Shown: positions 38,280-49,800 of the stretch, piece by piece
Numbering within the stretch: position 1 is the first letter of the stretch
Layout of the letters: each line of letters opens with the position of its first letter
Assembly: GCA_039105265.1 (NCBI GenBank)
Contig: JAPFFF010000028.1
Location: 1,736,001 to 1,800,000, forward strand
DNA length: 64,000 bases
Source: Tritrichomonas musculus
Taxonomy: Eukaryota; Parabasalia; Tritrichomonadida; Tritrichomonadidae
Reading direction: 5' to 3'
The notes under the pieces: generated by a model
What the model was told of the DNA's origin: nothing
Databases searched by the model: none
What the model saw: only the letters and a program-made list of their open reading frames with translations
Translations under genes and position numbers: made by a program

Positions 38280-41207
38280 ATGAAAAATATGAAAATTTGA
38301 ACACCATATTTCACTGCGTAACAAAAAAAATTAAGCATCAGACAAACATTTCATGTAATCCTATTTTATATCATGAAATTCATATATTTCATATATACTT
38401 AAAAGGACATATAGCATTAAGGCGAAGGCTAAAAAAGCATTATTAATAACATAGCTTTACAATTACCTAATTTAATATATATATATATTTAAAAAAAAAT
38501 AAAAAAAAAAAAAATAAACGTACTCAATTCATAAAAATAAATCGCCCTTGTTTTTAATTTTTTGGGCGAAAAATGAAGGACTTTAAGTCTATTTTAAACG
38601 GCTCTTATTACATCAAAATATCATTTATTCAAAAAGCCAAAAAAGAGCATATTTCATGAAAATAAAAACGTTTTTTTTTTTTAGTTTTTTGGTTAACAAA
38701 TTTATCTTTATATTTATATATATATATTAAAATTTGGTTAACAAAATTAATAAAAAAAACTTAACGTTTTCCAAAAATAACGAGCTGTAATAAGGACCTT
38801 TCAATTTGTTTTATATGGCTGAAATTTCAATAGTCTCTTGTAATAAGAATTCAATACTCCTGCTTTAAGGAGTATTGAAATTATTTTATTTGTCAAATAA
38901 TTGAATACTTTTTGCTTTAAGGTTTGAGTACTTTGAAAGGTAAACGGAGGCCGTTTATTTTGTCCGTTAAAAAAAATAAAAAAACATCAATAACAATTGT
39001 TCTTTTGGACCAGTTATAAAAAAAATCACATTGATGAGAGATATTTTGATATTTTAAAATAATATTATAACTTACGGAGTAGAAATTTATCTTTTTTTTG
39101 TACTTTTGATTATCAAGGATATTAATCATGAACAAAATGTTTCGATTATTACTTCACTTCTAATGATTTATATTGTATGTCAGTATGTAATATTGGCTAT
39201 ATAGACAAAAAATAAAATAATCGTAACATTTCCCTAATATCATGAAAATATTTTTTCAATGAATTTTTTTATGAATAGTAACTTTTTGTTAAATTATCTA
39301 ACTTTTTGTGATATAATGATAAAACCAAAAGTATTTATTGATATATCTTTTCAATGAAAATTTATTTTAGATACATTTATCATAAATTATTTTTAATTTA
39401 ATATCTATATTTTAAAATGTTTTTTTATTTTGAATATTAATGAATATTTGTATATATAATTGAACTTTTTTAAATCATTTGCAACAAATGGAAAAAATAG
39501 AAAACAAGTTTAAATTACAATAAATCATTTAAGTATATGTATTTTTCTTATTATGGTGATGAACTTCAATTTTATTGTCCCCTCCAAAAGATATTAGTTG
39601 GCAAAGGAACAGCCCAATATTAAAAATACTCAACAAAAAAGAACAGTTTAATGATATTCATCAACAGATTCAGTTAATTCAATATCAACACATGCTCAAA
39701 AAAACATTTGAAACAATCAAATTTGATTAATAATTTTTTCATTACCAATCTAATTATTTTTCACAAATTTCATTATTTTTTCATACTTTTTAATAATTAT
39801 ACAAATTATTTTCATCTATATTTATAAAAAAAAATTGATTTACTTTATGCTTACTATAATATGTTCATCAGAATTCCTCAATTTAATATAATATTAGCAA
39901 TATTTACATGCATTTATATATCTATATTATTTTATATTTTTTTAAATCCATAATAATATTGGTAAAATGATTTTAAAATAAGATATTCGCATTTTTAATT
40001 CTTTTAAATTGAATAGTCTTTATTTAAAAATACTGAAAATTTAATAACTTTATTTATTTTTATGTTCTCAATATATTTTGTATATGCTTTCAAAATATTT
40101 ATTTATAAATATGCTTTATACAGAAAAATAATATATAATAATGTTATATTATAGATTAAATATATTTTATATTATATTAATATATACATATTTAATTATA
40201 ATTAAATAATATTTAAAAATGAGTTATAAAAAACAGTTTCTAGGCAAATTCCTCTTAGAGCACCTAGAAATATTTTGAATACATACTTGACGTTAAAATT
40301 CAATTTCTTCACTTTTTCTATTAAATATTTTAAAATTGATATTATTCCAATTTCCCTACGACAGATCTTATTTGCTTCTAAATAAAAAATGTTTAAGATA
40401 ATAAATTAAATTTATATTTTATGATTATTTAACGAAATAAGAAAATTGAAAAAAAACCAAATTCGTTTACCTTTGTACTTTGCTTTAAGGATTCAATACT
40501 TTAAATATATTTTCAGAGTATTTTATATAGTATTTTTTACAAAAATATTGGATATATTGCATTATCTTTTTGTCCTCACGACAATTAAATTGCCCAATAT
40601 ACTTATATATTTAAGATTATATATAAAAACATTTATTATTAATATCAAGATACAAAATAAGACAAATTTCGTTTTAATTCAACCGAACATTTTGCTTTAG
40701 ATAATCATAATATCTATAATTATAATACAATATTATTATTAATTTCATAAAAAAAATCTTATATATCTATAAATAACCAAAATATTTATATATTTATAAT
40801 AATAAATTTCTTTCAATTTTTAAAGTAATAAAAAAGTCCATTTATTCCTATCATAAAATGGTTTAATATAATATTTTATATTTATTTTGATATATATAAA
40901 TGTTTGAATATTCTAAATAATAAATATATTATTTTTAATAGTTTAAAAACCAAAAAATTAATGTTCTTACATTTTGGGCTTTTTCAATTTATGTAATAAG
41001 ATTTGAGAAATACTGTAATAAGGAAAAAATCTTTGATTTTTCGAACAAAAATTATAAATATATGATAAGTATAAGATTATAAATTTAAATAATTGTTTTA
41101 TTTATATATATATTTGTAATTAAACAAAATACTCTTATTTATAATTTTTTTAATTAGGGTCATAAGTTCGTTTGGCAGCTCGTCTTTTTTTTTTTTTAAA
41201 AAAATTC
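38280..41207. other. Non-coding AT-rich tail of the hAT element
   Basis: No credible gene in 2.9 kb. An 11-bp hairpin with TTCAATACTCC / GGAGTATTGAA arms lies at 38850-38879. Variants of TTTGCTTTAAGG(A)TTCAATACTT recur (38859, 38908, 40481), and GTAATAAG recurs (38600, 38780, 38838, 40990, 41015, 41233). The rest is AT-rich. Confidence 0.6.
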
Positions 41208-41240
41208 TTATTACATTTTTATTTTTGAAAATGTAATAAG
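41208..41240. repeat. 13-bp hairpin at the right end of the hAT element
   Basis: CTTATTACATTTT (41208-41220) and AAAATGTAATAAG (41228-41240) pair perfectly over a 7-base loop and overlap the inner border of the terminal repeat by two bases. Confidence 0.8.
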
Positions 41241-41262
41241 CTCGGGGTGTACATTTTTTATA

Positions 41263-41497
41263 ATGGAAATTGATCTTAGGTGGACAAAAGAAGAGAAAGA
41301 AATATTTAGCCAAGTTCAAATGGAAATTTGTGATATGAAAGCTAATGGTTGCTCTTTAGAAAGAATTGCTAATAAGATCAATTTCTATTATAAAAAATGA
41401 CAAAACCTCAGCAGACAGAGCACCAGCAGCCAGATTTTACTTTTTTAATTACAAAAATACTATTTTAAATAAACGCCTCTATTTTTTACTAATATGA
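41263..41497 (+). pseudogene. Small Myb/SANT-like DNA-binding protein gene, frameshifted
   Basis: ATG at 41263 gives 'MEIDLRWTKEEKEIFSQVQM', then 'EICDMKANGCSLERIANKIN' and 'FYYKK', ending at TGA 41398-41400 after 45 residues. The tryptophan-led first helix and the 'C-SLERIANKI' second helix resemble a Myb/SANT or trihelix-like domain. In the next frame the text continues without a gap: 'KNDKTSADRAPAARFYFFNYK', which would be the third (recognition) helix with 'ARFY', up to a stop at 41495. A single base change in the A-run before 41398 therefore truncates the domain. The gene starts 3 bp after the target duplication of the hAT element, which separates it from its original upstream sequence (35045-35526). 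Whether the frameshift preceded the insertion cannot be told. Confidence 0.55.
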
Positions 41498-41683
41498 AAT
41501 TTGTACAGGACAATTAATCATTGCTTGTTTAAATAAGCTTGTAAAATATACCCAAATGTAAAAAAAAGACCTGGTCTTGGTGATTCTTTCTGGTCTTTTG
41601 GCGATTTTAATAAATCTTTTAAAAAGTTATTTCTTATGAATTATTAAATAAAATGATTAAAAGATATTTGATTAAATAATATA

Positions 41684-42422
41684 GTGTTCCTAAAAAATAT
41701 TGATAAGAAATGAATTCAATAGTTAATCGTCGTTAACAAAAGTTATTTTATTTTTAAAATTTTTAATTTAAAAAGTTAAATTTCTTATCAATATTTTTTC
41801 GGCAATTGAAAAAGTTGATTTTTTATTAAAAATTAAAATTAAAATCTTACTTGATTGCCTTGCACTTCGAGGCATTGTTTCAATTTCTTTGGAAAAGAAT
41901 CAATCAAAGAATTGTTTGTTGCTAAACTTAGATTATTCCATATAAAGAATAAAATTTGTGTTCAGGAAACATTTGCCATTTCAGCTCCAGGGATTTCAGG
42001 AAACATTATTGCTTTAACGCATATGAAATACTTGATTTCATTTGCTAATATTTGTGGTCGGCAAGGTTGTGTTTTTTCTGGTCTCCCTTCATCAATCTAT
42101 TTAGCTACTGCTTTGACGCAATTTAACGAAATACTTAATGCATCAGCTGTTTTGCTTTTATTAAAATTGTGCGATTGCAGAACCACTTGCGATTAAATTA
42201 TAGCGTTCGTTTGTATTTTTTGGTAAAAAAAAACAAATAAATAAAAGGTCAAAAGATTGACCAACAATTGATTCATAAATTCATGAATAGGTCATTAAAT
42301 TTGAATGAATTTGAAAGAAATTTTAAAATTCTCTCAAATTATTTTTAAATAAATTTTCTCAATTTTTTCAATGAAACATGAAAATTTCTCTCAAATTTCT
42401 TATCAATATTTTTTAGGACCAC
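41684..42422 (-). mobile_element. Tc1/mariner-type element, internally deleted
   Basis: 28-bp terminal inverted repeats at 41684-41711 (GTGTTCCTAAAAAATATTGA and on) and 42395-42422, with one mismatch, flanked by TA on both sides (41682-41683, 42423-42424). The 739-bp element contains a shortened transposase relic on the minus strand. A further copy of the right-end sequence (TTTCTTATCAATATTTTTT) lies inside near 41782-41801, so the left part has been rearranged. Confidence 0.8.
41852..42186 (-). pseudogene. Tc1/mariner transposase relic
   Basis: On the minus strand one frame reads 'VVLQSHNFNKSKTADALSIS' and 'LNCVKAVAK' (first helix-turn-helix), 'IDEGRPEKTQPCRPQILANE' (GRP linker between the two DNA-binding helices), then 'FPEIPGAEMANVS', then directly the C-terminal signature 'WNNLSLATNNSLIDSFPKKL' and 'QCLEVQGNQ'. 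The whole catalytic DDE/D region is absent, and two in-frame stops occur (after 'KAVAK' and after 'MANVS'). An internally deleted, non-functional copy; possibly mobilisable through its ends. Confidence 0.65.
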
Positions 42423-42424
42423 TA

Positions 42425-43623
42425 TAATTCAATTTACGAATCAACATTCAATAAATTCAATGAATTTATTTAATTACTCGGCTATATATATTCATAAAAA
42501 TATAAATACTATTAATATTTCAATGCATTATTTCAATGCATTATTAATTATTCTGCTATATATATTCATAAAAATATAAATACTATTAATATTTTAAATA
42601 CATTTTATATCGGTATATATTTAAAATATGAATGAAAAAAAATTTATTTTCAATTGAAAAAATGCTTTTATTGATTTTATTATATATTTATATCTTTTTT
42701 TTTATTTATTTTATAAATGATATTTTGAAAGCTTTACAAATCACCATCGCCAAAAAAACCGTTTTGGTGATCTCCAAAATATATGTAAACTATTCAAAAT
42801 TGAATGCTGTCGCCAAAAACCCAAGACCTGGGCTTTTGGTGAAATCGGTTATTTGGCTTTTCATCGTCAATATAAATGAGCTTTTTATTATTATTTTATA
42901 TGATATATTATACAAATCATACAATTATTTTGTAATATTCAAAAAATAACAATTTTTTACTGAGAAAATCTTATCGATTATTAATATGACTTTTGATAAA
43001 ACTCATTTAATTCCTCTTTCAAATAATTCAATGGTTTATGAAAATAATAAATATTAATAAAATTTATTTGACAATAATATGGTTACATTTGGTGATTTTT
43101 AAAACCCAAAAAACGTTTATTTCACCAAATTTACAAGCTTAGTTTAAATAATCTTTTTTTTACAGATAATTATTAAAAAATATTTCCTATACAAAATTTA
43201 TTTATATATAATTTATTATTCAAAAATTATTTCAATCTTTTTTTATCATATAATTATTTTAGATTTTTTTCTCAATATTCACTTTAAGATGAAGATATAT
43301 GAATAAAATAATAAAATATAAATTATTTGAAAATTTGTGTGCATCAAATGTAAAACTCAGAAAATTCAAAGCTGATTCACAATTTTTTTCAAATAAAATA
43401 AAGAATTTTATTAATAAAAATACATTTAATTTATATTAAAATATACAAAGAAAATAATAAAATATTACTTAATAAAATAATTAAAAACATCATATTAATT
43501 ATTATATTTCAAATAATTTTATAAATTACAAGAAGCAATCAAGTTATGCTACATTTTGGAAATATTTTTTTTATCTCCTCTCAATTATTATGGCAAACTC
43601 ATTTTGGAAATATTAAAATCAAA
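42425..43623. other. AT-rich spacer with a direct repeat
   Basis: A segment containing CTATATATATTCATAAAAAT is duplicated at about 42482-42525 and 42553-42597. Around 42738-42850 lies a less AT-rich patch with CGCCAAAAA / TTTTGGTGA motifs, similar in wording to 41565-41600. No gene is recognised. A 26-residue upstream extension of the next gene (ATG 43546) contains a duplicated CATTTTGGAAATATT and is probably not translated. Confidence 0.5.
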
Positions 43624-45558
43624 ATGATACCGCAAGATAATAACAAAAAGTTAAAATCAATGATTAAGGCCTCTAATTTTCAAAAATCCAATGATGATGA
43701 TCAAATAGATCAATCAATAAATACTCAAGAAGAATTTGAAAAATATATAAATGAAAAAAAAGAGCTATATGATAATTTAATATTATTTTTAGATAATGTA
43801 GAAGAAAATGAAAAAGATTTTGAAAATTTAATTCAAAAAATTAATCAACAATATGATGATGGCAAAGAAAGCTTTCAAGATTTCTTCCTCTTATTAAAAA
43901 ATATTGCTAACAATCATCACCTAAACGAAAATATATGGCAAAAACTATTTAAAGTTATTAATAATCATAAAGATCAAATTAAGCAAACCTTGTCAAATTC
44001 CGAAGTTTTCAACATATTTGAAAGCAACAAAATAATTCTTCTTTTTCTATTTGAAAATAAAATATTAACGGTTGATGATGAAATTTATAACGAACTTATT
44101 TCAAAAATTGAGAAAAACGGAAACCGTTATTGCCACTTTTTCTATCCTGAGATCAAAGAATTTGTTGGTGATGAAAAAAGCAAAAACATAGAAAATGAAC
44201 TTTTATCAATAAATTCAAATATTTTTGATTGTTTTAATGAAAAGCGTCATGAAGGGCAGAATGATTCTTACATTTGTAATTTGATTCGCCATGACTCAGT
44301 CAAAGAGTTTGTTTCTTACGTTACTCAAGCAAATATTCCTTTAAATAGTGAAGTTAAAAAATCAATTTTTGAAACAAATTTGTTTTTGATTGAGAACAAA
44401 AACACGACGCTAATTGAATATGCTGCTTTCTTTGGTTCAATTCAAATTTTTCAATTTATAAAAATGAATAGCACCCAATTAAAACCGTCATTGTGGCTTT
44501 ATGCAATCCATTCTCATAATGCAGATCTAATTCATCTCATTGAATCTCATGATGTTGAACCGCCAGAATTTTGTGAACCCAAAAATCAAAGCCAAAACCA
44601 AAAAATAAAGTTTGAAAAATGCTTGTGTGAATCTATTAAATGTCATCACAATGATTTCGCTCGATACATTGAAGATAACTTGATGCCAGTGAATATTGAG
44701 GCTAGAAAAAGAGAAGAAGTCGTATCAATATTTATGCAATTTACAAACTTTAGCTATTATCCACTTGAATTTGGAAATTTAGAGTTTTTTTATTCATGCA
44801 GCTATAAATATCATAAACTTGTAAATCTTTATATGAAAAAGAATGAAGAAAAAATTAAAAAGATGATATCAGTTGAAATTTTATAATTTTTTTTTAATGA
44901 AATTACATTGGATATGGCAGCAAATAGGAATATTGTTGATGTTATTTATTTTTTATTAAAAAACAAAAATTGTATTTCTAATGATTTTCGAAATAATAGT
45001 ATGTTGATAAGAATTGCAATTCCGTCATCAATAACTATAATTGAAGATTTTGCATTCCGATTTTGTAAACAATTAACGAGGATTTCGATTCCTTCATCTG
45101 TAAAAATTATTGATAGTTATGCATTCCAACGTTGTGAATCATTGGAGCGACTCTCAATTCATTCAGCTGAGATATCAATTGGTGAATATGCATTCCAACG
45201 TTGTGAATCATTGAAGGAAGTCTCAATTCATTCAACTGCAATATCAATTGGTAAATATGCATTCCAACGTTGTGAATCATTGGAGCGACTCTCAATTCAT
45301 TCAGCTGAGATATCAATTGGTGAATATGCATTCCAAGTTTGCAAATCATTGAAGGAAGTCTCAATTCATTCATCTGAAACATTAATCAGAAATTATGCTT
45401 TTCATTGTTGCAAATATTTGACGAATCCCTCAATTACTTCTTTCAAATTAACTGTTGAGAATAATGCCTTCTATTATAACAAAGCTTTGTTGCATAATAA
45501 TAAGTCAAATTTTTACACTTATTCATCACAGAAATCAAATGATAACAATAATTCATGA
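43624..45558 (+). pseudogene. DUF3447 (ankyrin-like)-BspA fusion protein, one in-frame stop
   Basis: Preferred start is ATG 43624, which follows an initiator-like ACTCATTTTGG (43594-43604); the frame is open from 43546. Residues about 1-290: helical N-terminus and 'HFFYPEIKEFV', 'CNLIRHDSVKEFVSYVTQAN', 'KKSIFETNLFLIENKNTTLI', then ankyrin-like units ('IEYAAFFGSIQIFQFIK', 'PSLWLYAIHSHNADLIHLIE') of DUF3447. TAA at 44884-44886 interrupts the frame, but the same frame continues as 'NEITLDMAANRNIVDVIYFL', the last ankyrin unit. It then enters BspA repeats ('IPSSVKIIDSYAFQRCESLE', four close 84-bp-spaced copies) ending at 45558. Without the stop this would be a soluble ankyrin-LRR fusion of about 640 residues. 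Only one base separates it from an open frame, so it is either a very young pseudogene or a sequencing error beside a run of nine T's. Confidence 0.7.
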
Positions 45559-46832
45559 TGCTAACTAATTCATATGAATTATAAGATGCAAGAGCAAGCA
45601 TTGATGATGAGTTTGCATAAAAAATTAATAAAAAAATGTTCAAATTTTTATTTTTATAAAATAAGTTATCTTGATCAATTGAATTGAAACTAAAACTGAT
45701 AAAAATAATAAACTACTTTCCAAAAACTGGACCTAACAATTATGTGAGCAAATTGAATGTTTTGTTAAACCCTATTTAATTGTTTTCATCTCTTATTCAA
45801 TTTTTCGAAAAAAATTGAATATTTTTATTCAATATTTTGAATGATTATTTGTGGTTTTTATTAAAAAGTAGCTATCGGGGGATGAAAATTATTTTTTTTA
45901 AAAATCAAAAGTATTCAATTTATATTAGTAAAAAAAAATTGAATAAAAATGAAAATTTTTATTAAATCATGCGAATAGTTTAAAATGGAAACCTTAAACC
46001 TCCCTGGCTAGCTTAGCTACTACAGATGAATGCATTTGATCTTTTTGTTGCCTACTCTAATGACAAATATAAAGTTTTGTCTCTGGCTGCTTTTTCTTGA
46101 AACAAAAAATAAAAATGGCAAAACCGAATAAAAAAAAAATTGAAAGAAAAAAGCAAAATCTTTCAATTTTGAATAAGAGATGAAAAAGATTTAATTGAGT
46201 TTATTTAAACTCACAAAATTGAATCATATTGAAAATTGTTATTAAATTCTTTAAATAAGCAGCTTGAATCATAAATTTGCGGCTTCATTGTGCAAAGGCA
46301 AATAGCCTTGTTGGCCAATATCATGGGTAATTGCAATTTTTTTGAGTTTAACAAAATTCAGAATATTAAGCATTGCCAAAGGCATTACTCACCTTATCAA
46401 CAAAACAAACCAAATATAGCTATTGTATTAAAGCAATTACATTTGAAAACAAATTTTTGTAGCATATTCCCATCAATATACTGTATTCCAATGACCAATA
46501 TCCAATTATATTGAGCAAATAGCATCATATTCCAAAAATGTTATCAAGCATCGAAGAGATTAAAGGAAAAGGCAAAAGAAGCACATGAAAAAAGTTGTAT
46601 TAATAATGAAATAATGAATCCAATTTTGGATTTATTTTTAATTCAATTTTAAAAACCTTCTGAATTCTACTAAATAAAAGCATTGAATTTTTAAATATGC
46701 ATTTAATTTTAAAAGTGTCCAAAAACTGGACTTCTGAAAAATAAAATAAACTTATCAAAATAAAAAATAATATTTTGAATTTCTCTCAAATGAATTGAAA
46801 GGTCCAGATTTTGGAAGGGAGTTTAGTTAAAA
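45559..46832. other. Spacer with weak coding relics
   Basis: AT-rich. Around 46025-46098 a frame reads 'MNAFDLFVAYSNDKYKVLSL', and around 46516-46610 one reads 'QKCYQASKRLKEKAKEAHEK'. Both stop quickly and match no family I know. A 74-residue frame at 46290-46514 has no recognisable features. No functional gene is claimed. Confidence 0.35.
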
Positions 46833-49800
46833 TTATATGTTTGGTATTTTTTTCAATGAACTGCATCCGATAAAGGTATTGTTTGAATTGATTTTGGTTG
46901 AAGAGGGAATCAATATTTGTTTTAAAGCAGAGCATTCATTAAAAGCACCATCTTCAATTGATGTCACTGATGATGGAATTGACATTTGTGTTAGTGATGA
47001 ACATCCATAAAAAGCTTCATTTCCAATTGAAGTCACTGATGATGGAATTGTCATTTGTGTCAGGGATGAACATCCACTAAAAGTACCGTCTTCAATGGAA
47101 GTTAGAGATGGTGGAATTGATATTTGTGTTAGTGATGAGCATACTTTGAAAGCACAACTTCCAATTGATGTTACTGATGATGGAATTGATACTTGTATTA
47201 GTAATGAACATCCATAAAAAGCTTCATTTCCAATTGATGTCACTGATGATGGAATTGATACTTGTGTTAATGAGGAACACCTGTAGAAAGTACTGTCGCT
47301 AATTGAAGTGACTAACGAAGGAATTGAAATTCTTGTCAGTGATAAGCATTCTCTGAAGGCACCTGCTCCAATTGAAGTTACTGATGATGGAATTGAGATT
47401 TGTGTTAATAAAGAACATCTGCCGAATGTATCGTCACCAATTGAAGTTACTGAAGAAGGAATTGAGATTTGTGTTAGAGATGAGCATTCACTAAATGCTG
47501 AATTTCCAATTGAAGTTGCAGATGAGGGAATTGATATTTGCGCTAATGAAGAACATTTGCAGAAAGTGCCATCGCCAATTGAAGTTATTGATGATGGAAT
47601 TGATATTCGCGTCAGTGATGAGCACCCACTAAATACTGCATTTCCAATTGCTGTCACGGATGATGGAATTATTATCTGTGTCAATGAAGAACATTTGTAG
47701 AAAGCACCATCGCCAATTGAAGTGACTGATGATGGAATTGATACTTGTGTCAGTGATGAGCATTCTCTGAATGCACACGCTCCAATTGAAGTTACTGATG
47801 AAGGAATTGAGATATGTGTCAATAATGAGCAACCATAAAAAGTATTCTCTGCAAATAATTCTATAGATGAAGAAATTAAGATTTGCTTAAGTGATGTACA
47901 TTCACTAAATGCGTATGGATCAATTTTTTTAACAGATGACTTAATTCTAATAATATCAGTGCTTTTCATAAAATATGATATTGATATTGACTCAAAATCC
48001 TTCATGCTTGAAATTACTGCACAAATATTAACCTTTTTGAGCAATTTCTTTATATCTACAATTTTGTTTGAGATAGAATCAAATAAGTTTGATGGATACA
48101 ATACTTCGATTATAATTGATTCAAATGGGAATAAAACATTGATGAAATGTGGCGAATCAAATGAATTAAAAGAAAACAATTTTTCTGTATCCTTATATAT
48201 CATAAAAATCTCTTTATTTGTTATTAATTTGTTACTATCAATTTTTCTTTTTGAGTTATAATTGACGATCTGCATGATGAAAAAGTGCTGAATTTCTGTT
48301 TGAATACGAAGGAATGATTGATTCTTGCTCATTATTTCTATGGCTTTCATGTAAAGTGTGCTTTTATAGAATCCAAGATTTGATGATTTGCTGATATAAT
48401 TTTTTGCATTTTCTATTTCTTCTTTTATATCTTCTTTAAAAAGTATTTTTGCATACTCAAACATGCAGGCTGGTTCATCCTTTTCTGCTCCTTCTTTAAA
48501 GTATTTTTTAGCTTCTTTATAATTTCTTTCTCTCAATAAAACTTGGCCATATAAATTCAATGCTCTTTTATCTTTTTTAAGATATGCATAAAGTAATTTT
48601 TTCGCTCTAGCATAATCTTTTGGTATATATTTCCCTTCAATCAACATTTTGCTTAGATATAATAATGATTCAATATTCCCTCCTTGAATCGATCTTTCAA
48701 AATACTTAATGCCAAGATTAACATTCAAAGGGAAATTATTTTTGCCTTCAATCAAATAAGAGCCAATATAAAATTGTTTATCTGCATCATCTTCGGCTTC
48801 TACCACAGATTTTTGGCATTTTTTATCAAGTTTGTTAAAATCATCAGTTGGAAACAGCTTTTCTTTATTTAATTTAAATATGCTTTTAAGTATAGATATC
48901 TTTGGTTGTTCTGTGTAATTTTTAATATCAATTTCCATGAATGCTTTACTTGACGAATAAACGTAATCACTGATATCAATAATTTTTTGATTTTTAAAAG
49001 AGCTGTGAAAATTTTCAATGTATTTTATGTAAGAACGATAATCGTCTTCGTTAACTTTTTCTGTGATGAATTCTTTATTCGTTTTCAGTTCTTCCACTAT
49101 CTGATCAAAAGTTGGTCTTAATTTAGGATCTTTATCCCAGCATCTCTCAATAAGATCACGATAAGCATCGTTAATTGGATCCTCAAAAGTAGGACGAAGG
49201 CCGCCCATAACAACATTCTTAAAAAATGTTAATGGGTCTAGATTTCTAAAAGGCAACTTTCCAGTAACGATTTCATAAAAAACAATGGAAAAAGCATAAA
49301 CATCGCTTTCTTTAGTGCTGATCTCTGTCATCATGAGTTCTGGAGATGCATATAACATAGTCCCTTTGAATCCAAATTGGCTTTCATAAATTGAATTCCT
49401 TTCATTTTGTATTTTTTTTGAAAATCCAAAATCAGCAATCTTTGGAAATATTCTGTCATCCAGTAGGATATTAGCTGACTTTATATCACGATGAATGATT
49501 CCATTGGAGTGCAAATACTTCATTCCAGATGCAATACCAAATATCATGATCAATTTTTTGGTATCGTCCCAGATTTCAGCGTATTTATCCCTATCTTTGA
49601 TAAGGGACTCTAGGGATCCATTTCTGCAGTATTCCATGATGATAACTGGAAAGGGCTCATTATTAAAATTGAATGGTGAATATCCTATAAACTTTAAAAC
49701 AGATGGATGATTCATTCCTGCATTATAATTAACTTCGCGTGAAAATCTTATTAGTTCTTCTCTGGAGTCTGTGGTAATTTCGTCTTTTAATATTTTAGCT

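Larger units (their letters stand above)
35527..41251 (+). mobile_element. hAT-family DNA transposon, 5.7 kb, with 8-bp target duplication
   Basis: 13-bp perfect terminal inverted repeats TACACCCCGAGCT (35527-35539) and AGCTCGGGGTGTA (41239-41251). The 8-bp direct repeat CATTTTTT lies outside both ends (35519-35526 and 41252-41259), exactly the hAT target-duplication length. The left third encodes a 667-residue hAT transposase. The remaining 3.3 kb is AT-rich DNA without a recognisable gene, with many TAATAAG and CTTTAAGG motifs and hairpins, including one next to the right end. A perfect duplication and an open transposase frame indicate a recent insertion. Confidence 0.85.

Noticed and set aside
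41855-42196. 113-residue plus-strand frame
   Set aside because: It begins with TTG and overlaps, in antisense, the recognisable mariner transposase relic, which explains its openness.
42632-42949. 105-residue hydrophobic frame in an AT-rich spacer
   Set aside because: Low-complexity composition, no initiator motif and no family resemblance; probably chance.
43546-43623. Upstream start of the DUF3447-BspA gene
   Set aside because: The extra 26 residues come from a small local duplication and precede an initiator-like motif. ATG 43624 is preferred.
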